DNA of 64,000 bases. Source: Strix aluco. Its lineage: Eukaryota > Chordata > Aves > Strigiformes > Strigidae. A program made the translations under genes and the position numbers. Within the stretch, counting starts at the first letter, position 1. Each line of letters opens with the position of its first letter. Shown piece by piece: positions 53,119 to 64,000 of the stretch. The notes below the pieces were generated by a model. It was not told the origin of the DNA. It made no database searches and saw only the letters and a list, made by a program, of their open reading frames with translations. The DNA lies in NCBI RefSeq assembly GCF_031877795.1, contig NC_133933.1, positions 64,616,984-64,680,983 on the forward strand. Direction: 5' to 3'.

Positions 53119-56100
53119 GGCACCAGCACAGCAGCCCACCGTGCCCAGGCCAAAGCGTGCCAGTCACAGCCTCTTTGCTTTCCCTGGCACTCGCAGTCCA
53201 GCCCAGTCAGCTTCCCCATGCAGCTCTTGCACCACAGCTCCAAGGCAGAGCTCTCAGAGACAGGCTCTGCACACAGAGAGGTATAGCCTCTCGGCACAGG
53301 AAAGAAGTATGAGGCTTTTTCCAGCATCCAGATCCTGTTTTTAATGTGACTCAGCTCTGCAGAGTCCATAAGGATGACACGGGTTGTGCTTTATTAGCAG
53401 TTAGGTTAATGTTTGGAAATAAAAAGACTGATGGTTTTATCTGTTTAATCATTCGGTGCTGCCAAGAGCAACCATAAGCACAGCCCAATGGTGCATGAAG
53501 AGAGTACAGCCTGACATTCGTTTCCCACCACTAAAATCCAAACACGAGCATACAAGTTGTGTAGCAGGCTGGCAGGGGCAGGCAGCCAGCATCGCAGCTA
53601 TTGCAGTGACTCAATGATCATAATTTTTCTTCATGGAGATTTTCAACCTCCCTGCAATGGAAGGAAATAGGGATGGATGAGGTGGGCTAATTTAAAAGTT
53701 TGGCAGTTCGTTTGTGTTTGCCCAGCTTTCCTAAGCCCTCAACTGAATTAGGCTACAGAACTAAGGACTAAAAGACTCCTCTAGTTTTTCCCCAGTATTA
53801 TTTCACTTGTGTAGGGGAGTCCCGCTCTCTTTTTTTCTTAAATCTTCTCCTCAGGTACATTCTTTAGCAAACAGTAGCTGCAATGCAGATTCACCACAGG
53901 TAGCCCGACAACGCTACTGACCTGCCATATGCAGTCAGCAGCAGCTACAGCAATTTATCACTGAAAAGCAATCGGATGGCTAGATCGTGCGGTCACCTGG
54001 CACCCAGACAACACCGGATGTGGCAGATGCCATCAGTGCAAAGAGCAGAATAAGAGACAACAGGAGCCAGCGGACACAAGGATGTTGTCTTAACAGACAA
54101 TAGCTACCTCAGCTAGTGTTTATCACCATTTATCACTAAGTAAGTGCAGCTGTTAGATTTATTGATCCTTTAAAACTTATGTAGAGCAGAGTTTGGTGAT
54201 CTTTGGCTGAGTTACACAGAACACCTCTCCTTCTGTACACAAAGTCAAAGGGGAGAGAAGCCACTGAAACAATCACATTGGAGTTGCACTCCAAGCAAAG
54301 CTTCCTCGGATGTGCAAACACACTCCTTACCCACTTCTGGGAAGGCATGTGGCTGTATACATCATGGTCCAGCTGGCCCAACAATTCCAAGTAAATATTG
54401 TGCTGTTGTAAGAGCCCTGCAGAGCTTATAACCGGCCACATAAAGCGCATTTTGTAAAAGCTTCTTAGCAGCCACACAAGTGGGCTGTCAGGCAGGGGAC
54501 TGACTAGCCACATTAAATGAGACCAAGCTTCTGCAGGGCTGGCAGACCTGAAACTCAATGACGCCGAGACCCTTAAAGCTTCTGCAATTGTCCTGCATCT
54601 AATTTCTTTCTCTTATTTGTATTCTGTTGATATCTACCCTCTCCAGTCAAAAGGGCAGTAGCCCATGTTTTTGACTGCCTTCTCATATGTCTGTGATATT
54701 TCCAAGAGAGAAAATGCTGTCAGGAGCTGCCCATGGCTTTAACGTGTCAGCTCCACACTTTAAATCCTTCTTCCTCTGCCAGAGCTATGCTGTTTGCTAG
54801 CACAAAAATAAGCAGAGTCTGAGCTCTGCCCACTCTCCCTGCCTTTCCTCATATACTTACCAGAAAAATAACTGGAGCACAACTCCCACACATTGCACAA
54901 GATTCAGACTCAAGCAGCCCTAAAACAGGCTTTTTCCTGTCCCAAGTCTATGCTAGAACTAGTCAAAATTTAACACTTGCAAGATTATAATGTCTTTAGA
55001 GCAGGGGAGGGGTCAGGGGGGAATCCAAATCTAAACAAACCTGAACACACCCAAAATGTGCTGCCACTTCCATGACTAACAGAATCCTACAGTCCAAAGC
55101 TAAAATAAAAATAATGAAAAAGAAAAAAAAAATCTTACCACCACCTCTTTAACCCCAGCCTTAAGGCCACCTCTGCTCCACAACTGCATAGTTTCCCTCC
55201 AGCTTCACATTTTCAGCCTTGCCATCCTAATGAGAAACCCTTGCCAGCTGGATCCAGCTCCCAAAGCAATCTCTGTAATGAGGACAGGCACCTGGGGACC
55301 TACCTGCCTGGCTCAGGAGGAGAATTTGGTTTGTTTTTCCAATCCCCCATACTGTGGAGTCCTTTGAGGCCATGATAAGGGAATGCCAGACCACCTGGCA
55401 GCAAGAGCAGATGAAGAGGGAGGGGACTGATGAAGATCTGAGATGTGGGTAGTAGCCAGGGTGGGAGGAAAGGGTTAATCAGAGGCCTTGGATACAAGCA
55501 CCCAGCTTTGATCCTAAGCCTGAGAGGTGTAGGGTGCTGGTGTACATCTGGAAAAACTGCCTTTTTGTTTTATACCTTTGTTTCTTTATTATGCCTTTTT
55601 TTCCCCTGTTTTGTTCACTGTATTTCAGTCACAGCTAGTTGGGAAGGGAAAGCTTCACTTTCTCATGAAGTTACTGTTCTGTCAAAGCCCAACTTTAAAA
55701 ATACATTTTCTAAATATGCACTATTCACTCTTGTCCTCAGTAATTTGACTGGCAGAAATAAGAGCTGCAAAAGCAGATCTTGTCAGTCATTCTTAAGCCT
55801 TCCTTAATATGGAAACAATCACCTGACATTTAAACCATATTTTTTAAAGGGGCACAGTGTGCTTAATAAGATGCACACACCTGGAGTGTCGACCTCTTTT
55901 CCTTTTCTGGTAAAAACTTATTTGTGGGGATTGCAGATGTGCACGGATGAGATAATAGATCCTTCCAGGTGGCCCCTGAAAACCCATCCAGGCCTATTTT
56001 CTATTACTTTCTGTAAATGCACTGCATATACGTGTGCATCTGCATGTACCTTCCATCCTGCAGACCCCCAATGACACAGCTCCAAACGCCTGTCTCATGA

Positions 56101-57499
56101 AACACAAAAGATGAGCGTGTGCTCGTGTGCAGGGGAGGCACCGCACAGCACCTTGGCGGGGGAAGGGGAAGGCACGGGCATTTGCTCTGTAGTAGGTCAC
56201 GTTGGCTCTGTGGCACAAGGTGGGCCCAATAGGGAGGAGATTTTGCTATTTGCTATTTTTGGGCTAAGCTTTTTTCCTTTAGGCAGCACAGCAGAGATGA
56301 GGGTTTAATCACACATGGTCATCACTTGCATGTTGTGGACACAGATCCTACGCCATGTAGCACCCACTCCTTTCAGACCTGTCTTTCAGAAGTAGTGAGT
56401 ACCCGTGGTGCTGGCTGCACTCTGGGAGACACTCAGCAGTTTTAAAAGAAGACCAAGGAAGCCTGGTACTGGGGTCCCAAATTGTATTTGGAGAATGGTT
56501 CCACAACAAGCAAAACATTTATTTTTCATAAAAAGACCTCCTAAGAATTAAACAGGAATTATTCTATGGTAAATTTAGCTACAGTGTTTCTGGGACAGGA
56601 TGCCCAGAGAACAAGCATCCTTCACCTTATCACCAGAACGTCTTAATTCTGACCTGAAACACAAATTTGGTGCCAGGTGTAGTACTGTGTTTGTGGTCTG
56701 CTGCAAATGCCAGCCAGTGAGGGAATGTGTTGGTTTATGGCACACAAGTGAAAAGCACAGAGCTAAGTTCAGCTGTGTTTGCCTTTGATGGGAAAGGAAA
56801 TAATTATTCTGTTTGTTTTGCTTCCAAGATGGGAATAGCAAATGTCTTTCTCACCTCACTGAGAGGAAAAAAATCACACCCAATATGGTTAAGGTGCACC
56901 CCTTTCTACTGAGCAGCATGACGACCTTGCAATTTGAACGTGATTTTTTATTTTTTGGCTGCTACCTTCTGGGTTTTTTTTCTTTAACGTGGTTTATCAT
57001 TGAGAAATGCCTCATGCGTGAACATCTTCGGCTGTTTCCTACAAAATGGCAGAGCTCATAAATAAAAGGAAGGACTAGAGCAGAAGAAGTGAGGCTTATT
57101 TCAAACATGCTCTTAGAGGAGCTGGTTTAGCTGCAATCTGGAGCCAAATACTTGGCCATAGGGGAAGAAAAAACCTTAAAATGAGCCATGCCAGTCTGTC
57201 ACCAGGAGTGGACAAGTTGGTCCTTTCCAGAGGCCCAAGGAACCTGTGTGGAGGATGTGAGCTGTGATACTGCCGAGGCTGCGGCTTTCGTTTGTTTACT
57301 TTTGCAGTAAACGTGCTGCAGCTGAGATCACATTTTCCAAAGCTCAGATACACCTTCTGGCAAGCCAGTGGCCAGATGAGTGTTTTGATGTTTATGTCCT
57401 GTGACCCAGGGCAGGGCTTTGGGAGAACAACGGATGTGCAGCAGATATTTGGACTGGGAACGCTCACAGCACTGCCGCTTTTTGACCCACCGCATGACC

Positions 57500-59200
57500 T
57501 TTGGAGACCCTCCTTCATTTTTCAGCCACTGGATGCTACGACACAAATTTCTTGATGTGCCGCATGGCTTGCTCTGAGCGAAGGCCCTGTGAAAGGGGAG
57601 CCCTTCGGCACAGCTCACACATGAGCTCCCCTCCTCCCCTCAGCTCTGGTGACAGCAACCTGTGTCCTTGTGTTACTTCTTGGCCTCTGTCCCCTCGCAG
57701 TAAGGCGATCCACAAAGTGAACATCAGAAGGTGTTTTCCGGGCCAGGGATTTTCCCCCGGCAGCTCTCAGAAAGGCCCATCTGCTCATCTCAGGGCTGGC
57801 GTTACCTCCAGCCAGCCTCTGCAGCTGAGCGCCAGCCCCCGCGTGAGCCGGCAGTCACTGCCCCAGCTGCATTTCATTCTGGCTGGGCTACTTTGATCAA
57901 TCAAAGCAAATCAAGAGCAGGTCAAAGTCAGGCACCACGTGGATTTGCTTGTCTGGTTCATGTTTCAACCCTGACCACCCGCTGGACAAATTCCTCCTCA
58001 GCCTGAGTTGCTTTCTTAGCAGTATTTGCTCTGACCACGGTGACGCTGGTGACAGGGGAGGAAACCTGGCTCTGTAAGTAGAGATGCACAGAAAAGAGCT
58101 GCATTATTACACTTAAGTCCCAAGCCTTGTCTGACCGAACGAGGACTCCACGGCACAAAGACGGGTTGTTTCTCCCTGGGGGCAGTGGGACCGCTGTGGA
58201 GGTGCAGCCCCGTGTCCTCCCTGGATGCAGGGAGGGGAGCATGGCTCAGCAGGAGGCGGCAGGGGCTGCAGCCAGTGGCTCCGACGCACCGCACGAGCTG
58301 CCGTACCGGGCACGTGGTGGGTGAGTTAAGGACATACTTTCAGCCTTAATTCTGAGTTTCCTAGGTTTTGTCAGTTTAAGCCAGATTCCTAATGTTATTT
58401 TAATGCAGTTGTTTTGTGTGTGAATAATATGCTTTCTATGCCAAACCACAAGCCCTGGAACTAATATCTCATAAAAATGCCTAGAGTCCAAAGCTAATAG
58501 CTGTTATTCAGCTGATCGAGTGATGTCTAAAAAGTTACAGATTAATGCTATTCCCTAGGGGAAGGTAAAATTAAACTCGACTTCTATGGGGCTGGGTGCT
58601 ATTTTGTGCAGTGCCTGAGCCCAGGCTGGGGGATGCAGCTCGCCGCAGATGCTGGGTGCCCTGTGGCAGGGCTTGCCACCGTGAACGTGTGCGGCAAGTG
58701 CTGTCCGGGGTCTACCTGGAGTCCTGGTGGACAGAGTTTGCGGGGGTGAGGGTTTTTCATCAGTTTTCCCTTAAAAAAGCCCCCACCCTTCCAGCAACAC
58801 CCCACCCAGCGATGGGTCACTACAGCTCATCCTCGCCCAGCCCTGCTGCTGCGGGCAGTGATTCAGGGGATGCCGAAAAGGCCGGGAGGAGGGGATGGTC
58901 ATGTCTGGGCGAGTGTGGCTGCGGTGAGATCAGGTCCTGTGTCTGCCAGCCTGGCACGGTGGGCAGGAGCTAGCGCTGGAGCCAGCGAGGGGGCAGGTGC
59001 CTCTTCCCCTCCCCAAGAGTTTGGATGGGGCATCAGTGGCCCGCAGGGAGCAGAGTTGGGACGCAGAGAGGACAGGCGACAGGGACGAAGCTGTCCCTTC
59101 GTGCTCCTTCCAGGCGGGGAAATTGAGCCACAGGATGTCAGTGCAGCCTGTGCGAACGCCACGCTTGCCTAAAGAAATGACTGTCTCCTCTCAAGAGCAC
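57500..59200. other. GC-richer intergenic stretch
   Basis: GC and CpG rise relative to neighbours, and many overlapping open frames on both strands result from fewer AT-rich stops. No exon with credible splice partners was recognised. A distal regulatory region or an unrecognised promoter is possible. Confidence 0.35.
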
Positions 59201-62200
59201 GCAGGAAGATCTCTTTCCCAGAACATCTTATTTAGGAAACTCACATCACGGCAGCAAAGCAGAATGCTTATTTGGGAATAAGAAAATGAGATGTGGCCCC
59301 AAGTCAGTGCTTGCATGTAGGCACCACAGCAGATAGTTTGAGGACGCACCAGAGGCAGCTGCTGGCTCACAGTAACAAACGCAGAGCTGGTTGGGCTGGA
59401 GGCCCGGACAGCTGGTGTTCGCTGCCTGCGTCCTCCGATACTGGCTGAGGAGTTGTACGGTATTGATTATTTTCCTGTTACAACACAAAGGGATTAGCTA
59501 GATTAGCTTCTGCAGAGGTGAGAAAGAAATGTGTCATGTAGACTGTTTATTTTGCTCTAATTGGATTCACACCCTCTTTCTGAATAAATCTCATTTTACT
59601 CCAGCTCTTGTGGTGTTTCATGACTGTGAATGCTGAGGAGCTCTTCCAGGGACAGGCAAGTGATTCTCGGCTTCGGTGGGGAAAGCGAAGGGGTGGTGCT
59701 GCAGTCACTAGAGGCAAGCAGCCTGCAAACAGCACGGCCGAGGAAGCTCTCATGGTCATGTCTCAGACAATGCTTCACAGTCACAGACAGCTTTTGGCAG
59801 CCCAAGGTAAAAGCCCCCTTTGAACAGAGAAATCTAAGATTTTTGGTCCTTCTGGACACGACATCCACACCTGCTCTGGGTAAGCTGCAGCACAACATCG
59901 CGACCCAGAGGCACAGCCATGCTGCCCATCAGAAAGCAGCGTACACTGGTCCCCCTTCATCAGGGTGAGCTGCACTGTATATTAAGATCGTCAGCGACTT
60001 TTCTGCTGCAGTTCATCATCTTTTCTAGCTGGTGTGGAACACGGTAGGAAAATTATCTTTGTCTGCTGTTTTTCTTGGCTCGCTCACTCAGAGACACGGA
60101 AAGTACCTGAAGCAGGGGTGGCTTCTCAAGTTTGTCCTTTAAATCTCTGGAAACAAAATGAGCTCAGATGGAAAAGAAAGAAGAAAGAGCATAGTTTAAG
60201 AATCCCAGGTCTGGGTGGTTGCAAACTGCTAACGCAGTCCTCTCTGTGTTATCCTGCTAAACAAGTAAATGCTTTTCACTCCTGTGTCCTTTGCACCGTG
60301 GCAACTTTTGACATCTCTGTACTGGCCACTGTGGTTTGAAGCTCTGCCTCTGAGTCAGATGGGTATCAAAAACCTCAGACCAGCTGGACTGAGCAATGCT
60401 CTCTTGATGAGCACAGTAGAAACCAGACACAAAATAAATAATTAACAAGATTGTTTGGGGGATGTAAATTATGCCTGCGTATGCATTAGAGTTAAGCCTT
60501 AAATTTGAAATTCTTCCGTTTATTTCCTGTTCCTACAGAGAACAAACAAATGCACATTTCTTTGGGGAGCACCTGCTCCTGCAGTTTCCAAAGATGTCCT
60601 GTATTTGTGGGTGCCTCTTCATCTACACCAACCCATGACTTGTCTGAGAGAGTTTGGTAGGTCTTATTGGAATTTGTACACACATATTAAACTTGACATA
60701 AAATTTCTCTTTTATTGCTGTTTTGGTCATGTTTCTCCCCATGACAGATTGTTATGTTTTCTGTTGGCTTTGTTACTCTATAACTGGACACTGAAGCATC
60801 AAATAAATCCATATGCTGGGTACATTCTCTGTTTGAGGTGGGTATTGGAGTGATTTGGTATATAGATTGACATAATTTACAATGATACCTTTTGCCTTGC
60901 TCATTTGCTCTTGCAGAACTCATTTTAGAACTTTTAGAACCCATGGGAGGTGCTAAATAAACATTTCAAGCTATAAAAATAGGTAATAGCCAATTGCAAA
61001 ATGGTAAAATTAAATAACTTACCCAGCATCACACATGTAAGCAGAGCATCTAGTTCTGCAGAGCAACCTTCATATTCCCCCTCTTTCTCTTCCTATGCTG
61101 CCCTGTCTCATTCACAGCACATCAGATGAGGCTTTTACATCCTTCCTCCCTGCACAGTTCCCTAGAGCAGTATCCATCCTGATCAAAAAAAAAAAAAGGA
61201 AAAAAGTCCAAAATAAAAACAATGCAATCAAGTAATTTGAAGAAAATTTTTAAAGTATGGACAATACAGTCTATTCTTCCTTATCTTCATTTTTGGAGTG
61301 CCTGAGCCATCTTAGAAAATTTTCCCCCAGTATTTAGCTTGAATCAAATGTGTAGAATTTTCCTAGCAAGGAATATTCCAGTCTACAAAATAAAAGTTAG
61401 GTAAAAGGAAAATAACTGAAATCAGAGCCTGCTACTAGAAAATATGATACAACCTGGACAACAGGAAACACTGTAATACAGGAATCGCTGAAGTTTGCTA
61501 CCTCTGCAATGGAGCTGCCAGTTGCTTTGGTTCAGCAACACAGCGCTATACAGATTTTTAGGGCAGGAAACAAACCAGAATATTATTTCTAAGGGAAATC
61601 AAAGGTGCAACTAGGAGAGCTGGTGGTAAAGGCATCACTTTCCCATCACGATACCCACACAGCACAGTGGGAAAGGCTCGATAGTACAAGCAAGGACAGG
61701 ATGGGCTCCAAGGGTCACCCAGCTAGGGGGAACCAACAGGCTTCCAGTCCCTCTGTCACTGTCTTGCCAGGGAGAAATGTAAATGGGAACAGGCTACTCC
61801 TCTGCAGATTGAAAGTAAAGATTTATGGATTACTTGATCCAGAACTTTATAAAACAGCAAGATGACTTTTGGAAATGTAGAAAGACCCATCTGTCTGTTG
61901 TCTTAGCAAGCTGGAAATTGAAGGACACTCTATAACTTGAGGGAAAACCCCAACAGTCTTCAGCACAAAATTCAGGTAAATCTCTGCCTTCAGCGGCTTC
62001 CAAATCACAGAAACCTTGGGAATAGAGGAGGACTGGGGCACGGGGCCTTAAGAGGTCAGAGCAGAAGACAATGTTGTCTACTTTCAAGAGAACCTATATA
62101 TAGTATTTAGCATCTCCAAGAAGACAAGTTCATAAGGGAGCCTGCCTGACTGTGGACTGGCTTCTTTGTCAACTTAGTATTCAGAAGAGGGAAGAATTGC

Positions 62201-64000
62201 CATAGCAACATTCCCATCTTCTGACATGTATCATGCAGATCATGTAGTCAAGGCAGCGCAGCACCCTCTCACACATGTGCTCTGTGAACTTTTGTATTCC
62301 TGACAATATTAAAGAGAGAACTATGTCTCATGATTGACACACTTGCCTGTGTGTCTTTATGATTCCTTAAAAAAAAAAAAAGGAAATGCTTTCCTTCCCC
62401 CATCCTCCTCCTTTGAACTGTTTTCTCTTCTCCATCCCACTGAAATGATGAGAACAGCTCATGCCCCAGATCTGCAGATATATGTTCCTGACAGTAGTCC
62501 TACGCTATGCAAATGTGTAAACTGCAAAATGTAGAGGGTTTTAAAAAATTAAGTATATCCAGCAGAATCTAAATTCTGAGTAAAAGTACTGAAAGGAACT
62601 AGAAATCTTCCAGTACCTGCATAATTAATACTCTATTAAACAAAGCCTTACATCTTTTTTTCTTTTGTTGTTTTCCTTTGAGTTAGTCTGAAATCTCCAG
62701 ACACACATACCGACCATACCTATGGCACGTGTCAATATATATGTCGCCTGATGCAGAAGCTCAGTTCTCAAGCACAGAATACGTGTCTGCAGCCAAGGTC
62801 TGGCTAACCCCTGGGATGGCTTGGGCTATGTGGACTTCTGGCTGAAGGAAAAGTACTGCACGTTACCCAGGACTAAGGTGTGGGCCAGTATGAACAGGAT
62901 GCTGCAACACTGTGCAGTAAAACCACCCACCTTTGTAACTCTGACAGCAGTGGCAGCCAGGTACAGCAGTTTACATGTGTTCTTGATTTAATTGTATCAC
63001 AGGCCACCCAGTGGACCTCTTTCTAAGCTTACTGCCTATTCAGTATTGTGGCTCCCTTCAAAAACTCTGTAACACTAGAAATAGTTGGAATATAATTATA
63101 CCTATATATATATGCCTCTAACTGTGCCTATTCCACCAGTGGTTCTGACATTAAAAGTATCACAATATACTGTCACATGCCTACGTATTTTTTCCTCAGA
63201 CCTGGGATTCTACACATTGTGCTGTCCTTGGCAGGATGCCTATGGCACCATTTCTACATAAGGGTTGGCCTCAGTAACTCCTTCTCCAAGGAATGGGCTC
63301 AAAATCCTGCATAACTCTATGGCCTCTGCAGAGAGAGACCAAAACCCACTTTGACTGAGTGTTTCTCTCTGGACTGGAGATGCACCTAGCTCTGGGCTAG
63401 ACCTAAGTGGTGATTTTTCTAACCGGGTTAGCTTATCTTCTTTTGGTTGTCTTCTTTCTTACACAGCTCCCCAGAGTTGCCTCATGAGCACTCATCTCAA
63501 AATGCTTCTGTTGGGTGGCAGAAGCTCCCACTGTCTGTGCCAAGGGAGCTCCTTTGTATAATGGTTTGCTGGAGGCAAGTCACCTTCAGATGGTGACAGC
63601 TTTTTATATCTCCCACCCCCTGCCCCACATTCCTATCCTCCCCACCACTCCTCTCCGATGTTTATGGTCACTGTACGAAGCTTTGGTACCTTACCTGCCC
63701 AGGCAGGGTGAATGTAATTATGTTGTGGTCAGTATTGCTTAATGGTTCAGCTGGGATTACATCTCCAATGATCTCCTGAGCTTCACCCAGGTTTGAGAGC
63801 CCTCCCTGCCTTTGTGTACTCCACAGTTGCTCGTTCCAAGAAATAACCATTCAAGAAATTCCTTCTTTATAACTGGTCCCGTGGTGACTCTTGGCCAGAC
63901 TATGTACAAGTAGTTGAGAGCCTGCATTATCATAACTTCTGCTGCTTCTCTAAGTATTGTGTGCTTAATTGCCTCCTCCTACTCTGTGACTAATAACACT

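Larger units (their letters stand above)
41231..64000. other. intergenic region downstream of ADAT2
   Basis: No coding exon was identified on either strand. Open frames are short (140 codons or fewer), overlap on both strands and lack family resemblance or splice-linked partners. By recalled human order AIG1 should follow on the minus strand further right. Local items are listed separately: GC-richer patches at 42.5-43.3 and 57.5-59.2 kb, a possible conserved element at 43.7-44.2 kb, a LINE-like fossil at 48.3-48.7 kb and simple repeats. Confidence 0.7.

Overview
This is a vertebrate nuclear window, almost certainly from a bird. It holds split genes with GT-AG introns, a CpG island promoter, AT-rich introns, CR1-type LINE fossils and a solo LTR of a kind I remember as common in bird genomes. 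The bird assignment rests on recalled repeat sequence and on protein similarity, not on a search. No bacterial, phage or CRISPR feature is present.

Layout: FUCA2 (plus strand, exon 1 off the left edge) occupies 27-7439. It converges tail to tail with PEX3 (minus strand, all 12 coding exons, 9233-29492). PEX3 lies head to head with ADAT2 (plus strand, all 6 coding exons, 29627-40076); the two start codons are only 134 bp apart inside a CpG island. As I recall the human 6q24 locus, the same three neighbours have the same relative orientations. From 40.1 kb to the right edge I find only the ADAT2 3'UTR and non-coding DNA. By human gene order the next gene would be AIG1 on the minus strand, but I could not identify any AIG1 exon here.

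The three genes serve unrelated housekeeping roles: removal of fucose from glycoconjugates (FUCA2), import of peroxisomal membrane proteins (PEX3) and A34-to-inosine editing of tRNA anticodons (ADAT2, the catalytic partner of ADAT3). Every exon was placed by reading codons through splice sites, and reading frames are continuous: PEX3 gives 369 residues and ADAT2 gives 178.

The most notable observation is ADAT2 intron 3. It has a perfect minor-spliceosome (U12) 5' splice site and a strong U12 branch site, but the frame-preserving 3' end is AT rather than AG or AC. I see no undescribed gene system; other points concern regulation and repeat fossils.
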